Translations under genes and position numbers: made by a program
Assembly (NCBI GenBank): GCA_947475525.1
Contig: CANJMI010000014.1
Location: 1 to 64,000, forward strand
Length of the DNA: 64,000 bases
Direction: 5' to 3'
Source of the DNA: Polyangiaceae bacterium
GTDB taxonomy: Bacteria > Myxococcota_A > Polyangia > Polyangiales > Polyangiaceae
The notes under the pieces: generated by a model
The model's database searches: none
Told to the model about the DNA's origin: nothing
The model's input: only the letters and a program-made list of their open reading frames with translations
Shown: positions 26,470 through 36,122 of the stretch, in pieces
How the letters are laid out: every line of letters starts with the position of its first letter
Position numbering within the stretch: the first letter of the stretch is position 1

Positions 26470-27354
26470 ATGGATCTTCTCCTTACCCGCTCTCTCCTCG
26501 CGGTCGCTCGCGACGGCACCATCGGCAAAGCCGCTTCGCGCCTCGGCGTCTCCCAGTCGGCGTTGTCACGTCGACTGCAGCAACTGTCGTCTGAGCTTGG
26601 AGCCGAAGTCTTGAGCCCGAGCGGTCGGGGCGTCGTCCTCACCGAGGCCGGGAGACTCGTCGTGGCTGAAGGCACGGTGCTCGTCGAACGGTTCGAGAGG
26701 TTGAAGGCCGAAATTCGCGCGCACTTGAAGCTCGAGGCGGGCACGGTCCGGGTCGGTGGGGGCGCCACCGCGGTTTCCTACATCTTGCCGGAGGCGATGG
26801 CGCGGTTTCGCAAGCGCCACCCCGATGTGCGCTTCCGTCTCGAAGAGGCGGGCAGTCGCGAGGTCGAGGCCGCGGTGCTCGACGACCGGGTCGAGCTCGG
26901 CATCGTCACGCTGCCGGTCTACGCGAAAGCGCTCGAAGTCACGCCCCTCGCGCGGGATCGCATCGTCCTTGTTGCCGCAAAAGACCACCCGCTCGCGAAG
27001 AAAAAGCGCGTGGTCCCGGCGGATCTCGCAGGCCAACCGCTTATCGGCTTCGAGGGCGGCAGCGCGATTCGGCGGCTTATCGACGATGCGCTGCGTGCGG
27101 CCAAGGTCGACGTCAATGTCGTCATGGAGGTGCGCAGCATCGCGGCGATCCTCCGCCTCGTGGATTCGACCTCGAGCCTCGCATTCGTGAGCGACCTGAG
27201 CGCGGAGGGGCGGCCGGTTGTCGACGTACGGGGGCTGCGCATCGAGCGGGAGCTTGGGCTTGTGACCCGCCGCGGCCGAGGCCTGTCCCGCGCGGCCGTG
27301 GCCTTCGCCGCGGAGCTCGCCAAAGGCGCCCCGAGACCGATGAAGCGCGTCTAG
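26470..27354 (+). CDS. LysR-family transcriptional regulator
   Basis: A 294-residue protein with the LysR layout. The N-terminal helix-turn-helix (FLAV-type start LLAVARDGTIGKAASRLGVS, then QSALSRRLQQLSSELG) covers residues 8-50 and a linker helix follows to about 85. The C-terminal effector domain has two alpha/beta subdomains, opening with TVRVGGGATAVSYILPEAM and including ELGIVTLPVYAKALEVTPL. The effector is unknown. The divergent position next to acnB, and repeats in the shared region, suggest that it controls acnB in response to a TCA-related acid; this is inference. Confidence 0.9.
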   Translation: MDLLLTRSLLAVARDGTIGKAASRLGVSQSALSRRLQQLSSELGAEVLSPSGRGVVLTEAGRLVVAEGTVLVERFERLKAEIRAHLKLEAGTVRVGGGATAVSYILPEAMARFRKRHPDVRFRLEEAGSREVEAAVLDDRVELGIVTLPVYAKALEVTPLARDRIVLVAAKDHPLAKKKRVVPADLAGQPLIGFEGGSAIRRLIDDALRAAKVDVNVVMEVRSIAAILRLVDSTSSLAFVSDLSAEGRPVVDVRGLRIERELGLVTRRGRGLSRAAVAFAAELAKGAPRPMKRV

Positions 27355-27358
27355 CCGC

Positions 27359-30300
27359 TCAGCGCAATCGAACGTGAGGCGCGCCGTTGGCGTCAAGCTC
27401 GGCCACGAGATTCGAAGCCCGCTTGGCCACCATGCCCGCGAGCGTTTTGCCGAGCGGCAGCAGCTCGCCTTTCAGCGGTCCCTGGTGCGCGAACGACCAG
27501 GCCACCATCGAGCCTTCGTCATCCCAAGGAGCCACACGTCCCCGCCCTTCGAGCTCCGTCCAGCCGACGAGCTCGCGGCGCGAGAGATGCACGAGCGCAA
27601 GCCCATCGCCCCATGCGAGCAGCGCACGCTCGCCGCCCGGTAAGACGCGCACATCGCTCCATTCGCGGCCTGGCATCGGACCCACGAGCCGCATGTCCTG
27701 CTCACCAATCGAGCGGATGAGGACGCCCGACTCATCGGCAAAGATGAGCTCGCCCGCCTTCGGGCCGTCCGCCATCGCCGTCGCCCGCGGGGCCGCGTGC
27801 CCGTAGGACCTAAGCGTGCCGCTCGCCTGCGCTCGAGCCATCGCCCCGGAGCTGAACGCGAGCCACAGGCCGGGCTCTGTCTCGGCGGAGCCGCTGCTCG
27901 CCCGCGCGTCGAAAACATAGCCATCCACAGCGTAGCCGCCGCCGCCCGGATCGATCGGCGTGGGCTCGATGAGCGAAGCGGCATTCCCCGTCAGCGGCAC
28001 CGAGGCGAGGCGACCGTCGAGCGTCTGGACGAAGAGCCGACTGCAGCTTGGCTCGACGCCCAGCACGAACCCGGGCTTGCTCGCGACACGCGCAACAAGG
28101 CTCCCCCGAGCGGCGTCGATCACCTCCCAACCAAGCGGAGGCTCTCCCTTTCGCCACGCGAGAACCCGCCCGTCCGCGCAGCTCGAGAGGAGGCGAGCCT
28201 TGCGACTCCATAGGCTCTCGCCGCGCAACGTCATCGCGCGAAGTTCGTCACCGTACTGCGCAAGAACGACATCGTTCACGCGCACGATATCGATGATCGA
28301 CGTAGTGTCTTTCGCGGGCTCGTTCGTTTTTATTTGCGTCACGTCGGTGAGCGCTCGCGCGACTGGATCGAAAGCGACGAGATCGCGCGTCACCAGGCGC
28401 CCGTCGGCGAGACGCCAACCGCCGTCAAACTGCCGCGGGCCGACCGACGCGCCATCGAGCAGCAAAGGTCCGTAGGCCGCGAGCGAAGCCAACGGCGCGG
28501 GAGCGTGCGCATCGACGTGGCATGGGCTCGACGCGTTCGGAGGCGGCCCATCGGTCAGAGCGCGGCCGCCGCGACGCAAGTAGGTCCACGTCCCAGCGCC
28601 GTCGCTGTCGCACACCGCGAGGTCGAGCCCACCGTCCGCGAAGCGCGCGTCGACCGGATCGTCGATGCGGTGTTCGAGCGGCGCGCCGGCAAAGAGGGGC
28701 CGCGGCGTGCCCGAAGTGAGATCGAAGAGCAAGGCCACGCGCGCATCGACGACGGCGAGTACCGGATCGCGTGGTGAGAACGCCGCCAGCATCGCCGCGC
28801 CCTGCTCGGGCATCGCAATCTCGGAAGGCTCGTGCCCTCGATGCCAAGCGAGCACGCGCTTCTGCCGAGCAGCAGCGAGCCACTCGCCGTCTGGCGAGAT
28901 CGCGAGAAGGCGGCCCCCGAACGGGAGCGTGTCGGCATGCGCCGGATCGCGTAGATCCCAACGCGCGAGCCCGTCCAACGTCACGCAACTCACGACCGGC
29001 GCGGCGTCCGCGACGAGCACGCGAGAGAGCCCCCGGATGCACCGCATCGGAGACTCGGCCGCGAGCGCGATCTCTCGGTTCTCGCGTAGGCGCCAAACCC
29101 GCAGCGTCCCATCGAGTCCACGGGTGATGAAGCCGTCACCAAACCGCAACGGCTCGACGTCATGGAGTCCACCTTCGTGCGCGGCGAGGCGCGTCTCGAC
29201 CGCGCCCCACTGGACGCCCTCATCGGGCATGAGGTCGAGCAAGACGACGTGCTCGCGAGTGTGACCGAGCACGACGCGCGCATCCCAAGGAAAACGCGGG
29301 TTCTGCGGCGGATCGAGGACGAGAAAGTTCGCGACCGGAAGCTCGCGAGTGGCCGCGAACAACTCAAACGACAAGAGCGGATCACGCGAGTCCGCGTCGA
29401 TCGCCGCGCCGAGCAGCGCGATGCGGCGATACGGATCGGCGGTGCGCCGCGAGGAGGTGACGAGGCGCTCCACTGCCGCTTGGCGGGTCGCTTGGTCGAG
29501 CGCACCTTGCTGTTCGAGTGCCCGCGCACGCCGTACATTCTCAAGGGCAACTGCGCCGAACACGACCGCGACGACCGCGACAGCCGCGACCACGCGAAAG
29601 AGGAGCTGGCGGCGCCGCATCGCGCGGCTCGCCTCGATGAAAGCTCGCTCCTCGCGACCGAGCTCGAGCCATACGCCGCGGAAGCGCCCATCGAGTTCGG
29701 CCACCTTCGCAGGAATCCAAAGCTCGTCCGGCGGCGCGCCCAGTTGGCCCCAACGGCTCGCCGCGGCACGCAACTGCTCGACGAAAACCATGCGCTCGAC
29801 GTCGTGCAACCGGCGGTCGTGCAGTCGGCCCCAGCGGGTTGCGAGTGCCGGGTGTCCGATGCCGACGTTGCCGTCACGCACGCGGACGAGCCTCGCAGCG
29901 CACAGCTCATCGAGCACGTCCAAGACGAGCTCCGGCGCCTCGTGCGCGGCGGCAAGCGCATCAGGCTTTACGTCGATGGCGCTTCCATCGGCGCGCAGGA
30001 GCCGCAAAAGCACCCACTCCGCGACCGCGCGATGCTCCGGCACAAGCGCGAGCAGCGAGCGCTCGGCGTGGTCGGCTAGCGGACCGATGAGCCCGCCTTG
30101 CTTGAGCCAGTGCGCCGCGTCGAGCGGGCCGCGCCACCAACTCGCCAGCGCGAGACTGACCGCCGCGAGGCTCGCGCCCTCACGAGCGAGCTCAGCCTTG
30201 ATGTCCGCGATCACCTCGTCACCGCCCTCGGAGCGAAGGCCTAGGGCGCGTGCGGGGTCGCAGACGAGCTCCTCGGATGCCGACCATGACGGCACCCCAA

Positions 30301-31918
30301 CGAACCGCACGCACGGCTGAAGCGCGCGGCCCGTCTGATGCGCGAGAAACGCTCCAAGCCATTCTTCGCGTAGGAGGCCGATGATGCGCACACCCGGCAT
30401 TCCGTCAGATATTGCAGCAAATACCGGCCAAAATTCGTCAGCGCGAATGAGCCCGTCGAGCGCCGCGCCCAGATCCTCGACGACGACGACGACGCCAACC
30501 TTCGCCGTTGCAGCCCACGCAGCGAGCCGCAAAAGGGCCTCGTTCGGTTGAAGGTCCAGCTCAAAAACCGCTGGCGCATCTCCATGCGCATCGGGCTCCG
30601 CCTCCGCGGTCGCCGACCCCGTGAGCGCTCGAAGCCACGAGCCGATGGCCGCCCCAAACGCGCGATTGGGGTCGTCGCCGAGGCGAACGTGGCACCCTAC
30701 CCAATTCTCTCGACCGTCCGCCCCAGACTTTGCGAGTTCAGGAACGATGCCCGCCCGTGCGAGCGAGGTGAGGCCCGCACCCGCCGCTCCGTGCAAAATG
30801 ACGCAGGGCTGATCCATGAGCTCGCGCGCGACCCGCTCACGCTCTCGGTCGCGACCATGGAGATTGCCTTCATCGCCTGGACCATAGGGCGCGCTACCTG
30901 GGAATGGCGTGCGCGTGGCCCCATGCGGCCGCAGCCACACCTCGTCGAGCTGCGCGGTCAGACTCCCTGGCGCGACGCCGCGTGCAACCGGATCGAGTCG
31001 CAGCCAACGGAGCAGCAACTCCGCAAGCCCGCGTGGGAAACCCGCCGAGGCACCGAGCTCCGTCGCGCCCAAGGCCGCTTGGTCGAGGTCACGCAGGCGC
31101 CCGTGCAACGTCGCGGCCTGGACTTCGGCGATCCACTTCTGCTGCTCCGATAGCGCCTCGCGAGTGGGACGCGCACGCACGTCTTGCGGCAGGTGACCGG
31201 TGACGAGCTGAACCACGCACGCCGCGAGTGCGTACGCATCGGCCGCAGGCATAGCCTCGCCACCTTCGATCACCTCGGGAGCCATGAATCCCGGCGTTCC
31301 AATGACGGTACGCGACATCCCCGTGAGCGAGACGCTGCCCCCCGATGACGAGGCATCGAGCGCCATGAACGCGGCGGTGGACATCGCATCGTCACTGGAA
31401 AGCGTCACGACCTCACGCGCGCCTCCTCGTTGCGCAATGCCGAAATCGAGCACCTTCAAACCCGAAGCCGACAGAAACAAATTGGCAGGTTTGAGGTCGA
31501 GGTGAACGACTCCAGCGCGATGGATCTCGTCGAGCGCCGCAGCCGCTTCGCGTGCCCAGCTGAGCGCACGCCGCCACGCCACCTTGCGCCCCGCATCGAC
31601 GATGCTCGCGAGGTTCTCGCCACGAAGCAGCTCCATCGCGACGAACGGCAACGTCTCGCCGTGAACCGGCAAGAGACCCGCCGCGTAGACCGTGACGAGC
31701 GCCGGGTGCCGCAGCGATGCGATGATGCGCGCCTCCTCCGCCCAGTCCGCCGCGACGCCGCGCACCAGCAATTTCAGTGCAACTTCGCGCAGCGGCTTGC
31801 CGTCGGGCAAGAGCTCTTCCGCGCGCCACACGTCACCGAAGCCACCTCGTCCTAGACTGACAACGAGTCGGTAACGCCCGTCGAGGACGTCCCCCTGCTC
31901 GCACGCCGGCTCGGCCAT
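27359..31918 (-). CDS. Ser/Thr kinase - nSTAND-like NTPase - beta-propeller protein
   Basis: The ATG at 31918 is preferred over a GTG three codons earlier; the protein has 1519 residues. Residues 15-330 form a Hanks kinase with beta-3 Lys49 (VALKLL), HLDLKPAN (139-146, Arg replaced by Leu) and DFG (158-160). Then NLHGRDRERERVA leads into an nSTAND1-like NTPase region whose P-loop reads GAAGAGLTS (377-385), lacking the Walker lysine. The characteristic FIEASRAMRRR precedes a single membrane helix (about 772-791). The 720-residue C-terminus looks like WD40/PQQ-type propellers (RDPLLSFELFA, LAISPDGEWLAAARQKRVLAW). Such kinase-STAND-WD proteins are common in Polyangiales. The gene is the last of a three-gene operon. 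Confidence 0.85.
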   Translation of the reverse strand: MAEPACEQGDVLDGRYRLVVSLGRGGFGDVWRAEELLPDGKPLREVALKLLVRGVAADWAEEARIIASLRHPALVTVYAAGLLPVHGETLPFVAMELLRGENLASIVDAGRKVAWRRALSWAREAAAALDEIHRAGVVHLDLKPANLFLSASGLKVLDFGIAQRGGAREVVTLSSDDAMSTAAFMALDASSSGGSVSLTGMSRTVIGTPGFMAPEVIEGGEAMPAADAYALAACVVQLVTGHLPQDVRARPTREALSEQQKWIAEVQAATLHGRLRDLDQAALGATELGASAGFPRGLAELLLRWLRLDPVARGVAPGSLTAQLDEVWLRPHGATRTPFPGSAPYGPGDEGNLHGRDRERERVARELMDQPCVILHGAAGAGLTSLARAGIVPELAKSGADGRENWVGCHVRLGDDPNRAFGAAIGSWLRALTGSATAEAEPDAHGDAPAVFELDLQPNEALLRLAAWAATAKVGVVVVVEDLGAALDGLIRADEFWPVFAAISDGMPGVRIIGLLREEWLGAFLAHQTGRALQPCVRFVGVPSWSASEELVCDPARALGLRSEGGDEVIADIKAELAREGASLAAVSLALASWWRGPLDAAHWLKQGGLIGPLADHAERSLLALVPEHRAVAEWVLLRLLRADGSAIDVKPDALAAAHEAPELVLDVLDELCAARLVRVRDGNVGIGHPALATRWGRLHDRRLHDVERMVFVEQLRAAASRWGQLGAPPDELWIPAKVAELDGRFRGVWLELGREERAFIEASRAMRRRQLLFRVVAAVAVVAVVFGAVALENVRRARALEQQGALDQATRQAAVERLVTSSRRTADPYRRIALLGAAIDADSRDPLLSFELFAATRELPVANFLVLDPPQNPRFPWDARVVLGHTREHVVLLDLMPDEGVQWGAVETRLAAHEGGLHDVEPLRFGDGFITRGLDGTLRVWRLRENREIALAAESPMRCIRGLSRVLVADAAPVVSCVTLDGLARWDLRDPAHADTLPFGGRLLAISPDGEWLAAARQKRVLAWHRGHEPSEIAMPEQGAAMLAAFSPRDPVLAVVDARVALLFDLTSGTPRPLFAGAPLEHRIDDPVDARFADGGLDLAVCDSDGAGTWTYLRRGGRALTDGPPPNASSPCHVDAHAPAPLASLAAYGPLLLDGASVGPRQFDGGWRLADGRLVTRDLVAFDPVARALTDVTQIKTNEPAKDTTSIIDIVRVNDVVLAQYGDELRAMTLRGESLWSRKARLLSSCADGRVLAWRKGEPPLGWEVIDAARGSLVARVASKPGFVLGVEPSCSRLFVQTLDGRLASVPLTGNAASLIEPTPIDPGGGGYAVDGYVFDARASSGSAETEPGLWLAFSSGAMARAQASGTLRSYGHAAPRATAMADGPKAGELIFADESGVLIRSIGEQDMRLVGPMPGREWSDVRVLPGGERALLAWGDGLALVHLSRRELVGWTELEGRGRVAPWDDEGSMVAWSFAHQGPLKGELLPLGKTLAGMVAKRASNLVAELDANGAPHVRLR

Positions 31919-31963
31919 CTCCCCCACGGTAATGCGATCGGGTTTACCCCGGTAGTGAAACGC

Positions 31964-32389
31964 TCAGCGCGCCCGTGAGCGCCGCAGCTCGGCAGCACGC
32001 TCACGGATCGACTCCGCGCTGACGAGCGGCTCGGTCACCCGCGCCCCTTCGCACTCGCGCTTCACGCCCTCCCACGCCTCCGCCGATTCGATGAGATGCG
32101 GCCACCACGGGTAGGTGCGACACTGCGTGGGCCTGGCATCGTAGAGCCCGCAGCCACGCGTCTCGCGGTTGAAAAACTCGCAATCGCCATTGAATCGCTC
32201 GAAGAGCGAGCGTCTGCCCGCGACAAGTCGAACGTGTTTCTCCTCGAATGCTTGGACCTCGAGGCCGAGGTGAGCCGCGAGCCGCGTGACGTCCGCGTCG
32301 TCGAGCCACACCGCACCGGGCTCGCCCGTGCAACAGTCCCCGCAGCCCGTGCAGTGAAACGGCAGCCCAGGCTCAAACCAGTCGTTCAT
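31964..32389 (-). CDS. YkgJ-type cysteine-cluster protein
   Basis: The start is the ATG at 32389, 10 bp after the kinase stop, giving 141 residues; the longer frame is the antisense shadow of the kinase. It has the YkgJ/CxxCxxCC signature FHCTGCGDCCTGEPGAVWL near the N-terminus, followed by F-N-G-D-C-E-F-F and G-C-G-L-Y-D-A-R-P-T-Q-C-R-T-Y-P-W-W, in which the conserved cysteines probably bind iron or zinc. Family members are small and uncharacterised; some are linked to protein or rRNA modification. It is sandwiched between two kinase genes in one operon. Confidence 0.9.
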   Translation of the reverse strand: MNDWFEPGLPFHCTGCGDCCTGEPGAVWLDDADVTRLAAHLGLEVQAFEEKHVRLVAGRRSLFERFNGDCEFFNRETRGCGLYDARPTQCRTYPWWPHLIESAEAWEGVKRECEGARVTEPLVSAESIRERAAELRRSRAR

Positions 32390-32399
32390 CGCGTCCCCA

Positions 32400-35300
32400 T
32401 CATGATGCGAGCGTGCGCAAGAGGGGCGGCAAACGGCGCGTGTCGCACGTCGTCTCGAGCGCTTCGCCGCTGACGACGCCGCCCATGGTGCACGTACCGG
32501 CCCGTGGCATGTGGTCCATCCAAAAGAGCTCGAATCGATCGTCGCACGCCATGCGGCGGATGAACGGCTCGAGCGGCAATACGAGGCCGTCGCGCCACCG
32601 CGCGAGGTAGACCACGTTCGCGAGTCGCAGTGGAGATGCGAACCCGAACCGGCGGCGTGCCCCGCTCGCGTGCGGCCCAGTATGATCGATGAACTCCACG
32701 GTCTGCGAGTCCCCAAAAAGATCGGGCTCGGTACGCTGCACCGTGACGAGCGTCCAGTTGCAAAGCGGGCGCAGGGCCCTCAAAAACGCACGCGTCATGT
32801 GCTCGAACTCGGGCAGATCCGAACTCGCCCGCGCCTCGTTGTAGTGACCGTGCGCGAACGAGTTGCGCTCGGCGTGCATGAGGTTACTCAGCGCATCGAA
32901 CGTCTGATTGTCTGCGAGCTTCACGTCGAGCACCTGACGGGCGAGCTGGCCAATCGGATCGTCTTTCCCTGAAAATCCCTTCACCGCAAGGCGCGCGAGC
33001 TCGCGCCAGGCCCCGAGTGGCAACCCGGCACGCGTCGCGTGTTTCTCGTAGAACGCACGAATGGCCGTGTGTTCGTCTTCACCGCCCTTCGCGAAGTAAG
33101 CCGCGCCAAGAACGATGGCGATGAAGCGCCACGCACCTTCGAGGACGTCGAAAAGCATCTTGATGCGCTCGATGGCGCTCGATGCCGCGATCGCCGCGTG
33201 CACGCGACCAGCGATCGGATAAGGCAAGCCTCCGCTCAGCGCGGAGAGCACGCCGTGGGCGTCGTTGCACTCGCGCGAGAGCTCGGCGGCGCGAACCTGG
33301 ACCCGCTCCGCCGGGGCCTCTTCCCAGCTGACGCTACGCGGCAACTCGAGCTTGCCGTCCGTGACAGGCGGTCGCGCGTGCCACTCGCACTGCACCTGAA
33401 CGCCGAGCTGGGTCGCGTCGAGCTTGCGAGCCACAGCGGCACCGATCACTCCAGGCGCGAGGCGCGCGAGGGTCGCACCCGGACCGACGAGTGTGGCTAT
33501 CACCGCGGCGAGCTCCTGCTCCAAGGCGCCGATGACGTGGGTCCCGACGTGCTCGAGCGAACTCTGCTCCTCGATGCCAAACAAGAGCACGTGCTGTTTG
33601 GGGCTCGTCGCACGCTCACTGAGTTCGGCTGGGCTTGCGAGGCGGAATCCCTCGTTTCTACCTCGCAAGTCGACGACCTCTGCGGCGGTCGCTCCCGGCC
33701 CCGCGGCAGCTTCAATCGCGTTCAACGCGAGCTCGACCTCGCTGCCCGCGTTGGCGACTTCGCCCCGCAGGCCCCATCGGCCAACAGCGAGCACCGTGAC
33801 GCCTTCGGTCCTCAGCGCGTCGAGAGCCGCCTGCGCCCGCTCGGACAGCCCGAGCGCATTGCCCCGCGCGAGAACCGCCACCACATCCTCGCAGCGCGCG
33901 ACGACGTCTTGCGGCCAGCGCTTGTGGAGCCGCACGGCCGCGGTCACGGCGTTCGATCGACCATTCGGCAGGGCCGTCGCTGCCGTGACGAACAACAAGA
34001 GCGCCGCCTCCCCGCCTTGCTGCAGGGCGGTCGCCACCTCTTGCTCGAGCCCGATGCGCGCCAAGAGTCCGCTCGACACGTCGACGGTCCCCGCCGAAAC
34101 CGAGCGCGACACGTAACGGCGATCGACGAACGACGCCCGCATCCCACCCACCGTGACGAAAGTGCCATGAACCATCGGCGCCCGCTCGCCGCGCTGCATC
34201 GTACGCTCACCCACCTGAACCGGGACGCTGCACTCCTCACGCCGCTCGAGCCACCAGCGCACGCCGTCATGCTCGAGTCGCGCGGCGAGCCGCGACGCGA
34301 CGTCGGGGTAAACGAGTTCATTCGTCTCGTCGGCCACCTGAGCCGACCGGCCGAGTTTCAACTTGCCGACGGGCTCGAGCCGCAGATCGCGGACGCTGCC
34401 GTCACGCGTCTCGATGCGCAAACGGTCGGGTGAATCGACGTCCCCGCGCCAGAGCGAAAACACCGGCGCGTCGGTGAGCCACATCGTCGCCGCGCCGCGA
34501 GTGCGCGAGGCGATGGTCGCATCGAGTGGACCTGCCGCGCCCTCTTGCCCTACGAGGGGAGTCACGACTGCCGGTGGCGTCAGCGGTGCAACACTCCGCT
34601 CGGTGATCACCGCCACCGATGGAGCGGCCAGCGACGCGGCAGGCCCCGAGGCGCGAGGAACCGACCCCTGGGACACCGACGGCGCCGCGCTCGCGAGCCC
34701 TTCCAAGAACGCGTCAGCCGTCGCCCAACGCCGCTCGCGATCACGCTCCATCGCGCGGAAAATCACGGCCTCGAGTTCCGGCGAGACGTCGGGGTTCAGG
34801 CGCGTGAGCGAAGCGGGATCACGCTGGCATATCGCCATCACCAGCCTCGCGTAGGAGCGGTCGACGAACGGCGGAACTCCGGTGAGCATCTCGTACAAAA
34901 TGGTGCCGAGCGACCAAATATCGGCGCGAACATCGACCCCGACGAGGCCCTCTATCTGCTCGGGCGCCATGTAAAGCGGCGTCCCGACGACGACGCCCGC
35001 ACGGGTGAGGCGCGCGGACCTCTCGAACTCGCTCGGCGTCGCGGGCTCGACCTCGAGCAGCATCGACAGACCGAAGTCGACGATCTTCACGTGGAGGCGG
35101 TCGTCGTCGCCCACCACGATGAAGAGGTTTTCCGGCTTCAGATCACGGTGCACGATCCCAGCGTGATGCACCTTCCTCAGGCCACGCAGCGCCTCGACTG
35201 CGAAGTGCAGCGCCTCCTCGACGGGGAGCCGACCGAACTGCACGATGCGCGCGGACAGATCGCGTCCGTCGAGCAACTCCATGACGATGAACGGCGCGCC

Positions 35301-35573
35301 GGCCTCGTCGTGGCCCCAGTCGAACACGCTGACGACATGGTCGCTTTCGACCGCGCACATCGCGCGAGCCTCGCGCTGGAATCGTGCCAAGGACGAGTCG
35401 TCGGCTTGGGCACCGACATGCAGGAACTTGATCGCCACGCGCTTGCCTAGCGCGACGTTCTCCGCCACGTAGACGTGCCCCATGCCGCCCGATCCGAGGA
35501 GGCTGAGAATGCGGTATTTTCCCACCAAAACGCACCCAATGCGCTCGTGGTGGGCGTCGCTCGCCGTACTCAC
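32400..35573 (-). CDS. Ser/Thr kinase with FHA-like, GGDEF-like and HEPN-like C-terminal regions
   Basis: The frame extends to 35843, but the GTG at 35573 gives a start just before the kinase and clears the divergent gene; the protein has 1057 residues. Residues 18-295 are a typical active kinase: glycine loop GSGGMG, Lys49 (VAIKFL), HRDLKPEN (142-149), DFG (166-168), APE (203-205). A Pro/Ala linker is followed by an FHA-like region (about 405-482, KLKLGRSAQ). About 510-640 weakly resembles a degenerate GGDEF domain. The last 200 residues are helical and contain R903-N-S-F-A-H908, the RxxxxH motif of HEPN ribonucleases (MHAERNSFAHGHYNE). A kinase-regulated RNA cutter is therefore possible but unproven. 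Confidence 0.75.
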   Translation of the reverse strand: MSTASDAHHERIGCVLVGKYRILSLLGSGGMGHVYVAENVALGKRVAIKFLHVGAQADDSSLARFQREARAMCAVESDHVVSVFDWGHDEAGAPFIVMELLDGRDLSARIVQFGRLPVEEALHFAVEALRGLRKVHHAGIVHRDLKPENLFIVVGDDDRLHVKIVDFGLSMLLEVEPATPSEFERSARLTRAGVVVGTPLYMAPEQIEGLVGVDVRADIWSLGTILYEMLTGVPPFVDRSYARLVMAICQRDPASLTRLNPDVSPELEAVIFRAMERDRERRWATADAFLEGLASAAPSVSQGSVPRASGPAASLAAPSVAVITERSVAPLTPPAVVTPLVGQEGAAGPLDATIASRTRGAATMWLTDAPVFSLWRGDVDSPDRLRIETRDGSVRDLRLEPVGKLKLGRSAQVADETNELVYPDVASRLAARLEHDGVRWWLERREECSVPVQVGERTMQRGERAPMVHGTFVTVGGMRASFVDRRYVSRSVSAGTVDVSSGLLARIGLEQEVATALQQGGEAALLLFVTAATALPNGRSNAVTAAVRLHKRWPQDVVARCEDVVAVLARGNALGLSERAQAALDALRTEGVTVLAVGRWGLRGEVANAGSEVELALNAIEAAAGPGATAAEVVDLRGRNEGFRLASPAELSERATSPKQHVLLFGIEEQSSLEHVGTHVIGALEQELAAVIATLVGPGATLARLAPGVIGAAVARKLDATQLGVQVQCEWHARPPVTDGKLELPRSVSWEEAPAERVQVRAAELSRECNDAHGVLSALSGGLPYPIAGRVHAAIAASSAIERIKMLFDVLEGAWRFIAIVLGAAYFAKGGEDEHTAIRAFYEKHATRAGLPLGAWRELARLAVKGFSGKDDPIGQLARQVLDVKLADNQTFDALSNLMHAERNSFAHGHYNEARASSDLPEFEHMTRAFLRALRPLCNWTLVTVQRTEPDLFGDSQTVEFIDHTGPHASGARRRFGFASPLRLANVVYLARWRDGLVLPLEPFIRRMACDDRFELFWMDHMPRAGTCTMGGVVSGEALETTCDTRRLPPLLRTLAS

Positions 35574-35799
35574 CCGTGACTTCTCATCTGCCGCTCGGAA
35601 CCTGGTCCGCGAGTGTGCGTCAACCCGCGGCTCCCGTCCACACCCACAGGCCCTCGCAGGCCGGAGCACGAACACGCCGCCTGCGCGTGGGAACAATCGG
35701 GCCCCGCGCGTCGTCCAAGCCCCCTGTGCGCGCTGCACCCAAACCGTCGCCCCGTTGGCGGGCTTACCCGAGCGGTGTATCGTCCGGCCGCCACTCTCG
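35574..35799. promoter_or_regulatory. 226-bp divergent promoter region
   Basis: This region separates the kinase start (35573) from the small-protein start (35809, or 35800) and must carry promoters for both the kinase operon and the plus-strand envelope operon. It is GC-rich throughout, and I could not pick out convincing -35/-10 boxes. The longer frames that cross it on both strands look like shadows. Confidence 0.4.
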
Positions 35800-35808
35800 A
35801 TGGGAACC

Positions 35809-36120
35809 ATGATCGAACCTGACGACGAACCCCACTTCGCCATTCCGCTACCCGGCGGCCTCGTCGCTCGCGTGCCTCGCGCGGTCCTCGAGGGGTACGC
35901 GGTCCAGGGCCTTTCGTGCGTCCACGCAGACTCCGGTGACGACGAGACCGTCGTCTCGGCCCACCACCTCAGTGTCGATGCCGTCGCCGGCTCCCACGAC
36001 TGGCACGCCGACTGGGAGTTCGGCGAGTGCGACTACCTCGACGAAGCTGGATTTCCTCAGCGAAAACACACCTGGCACCGACACCCGTTCGGCACCGAGT
36101 ACGCCGAACTTTACACCTGA
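35809..36120 (+). CDS. small acidic protein, first gene of the envelope operon
   Basis: A 103-residue protein starting at ATG 35809 (ATG 35800 is an alternative); the frame is open much further upstream but without likely coding sequence. It is acidic and His/Asp/Glu-rich (IEPDDEPHFAIPLPGGLVARVP, DWHADWEFGECDYLDEAGF) with no signal peptide and no motif I recognise. Only 2 bp separate its stop from the next ATG (36123), so it shares a transcript with the lipoprotein and outer-membrane genes that follow. Confidence 0.5.
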   Translation: MIEPDDEPHFAIPLPGGLVARVPRAVLEGYAVQGLSCVHADSGDDETVVSAHHLSVDAVAGSHDWHADWEFGECDYLDEAGFPQRKHTWHRHPFGTEYAELYT

Positions 36121-36122
36121 AG

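Noticed and set aside
35574-35843. N-terminal 90-residue extension of the kinase at 32400
   Set aside because: It overlaps the start of the divergent small-protein gene, is Arg/Gly/Ala-rich like shadow translation, and no kinase part lies in it.
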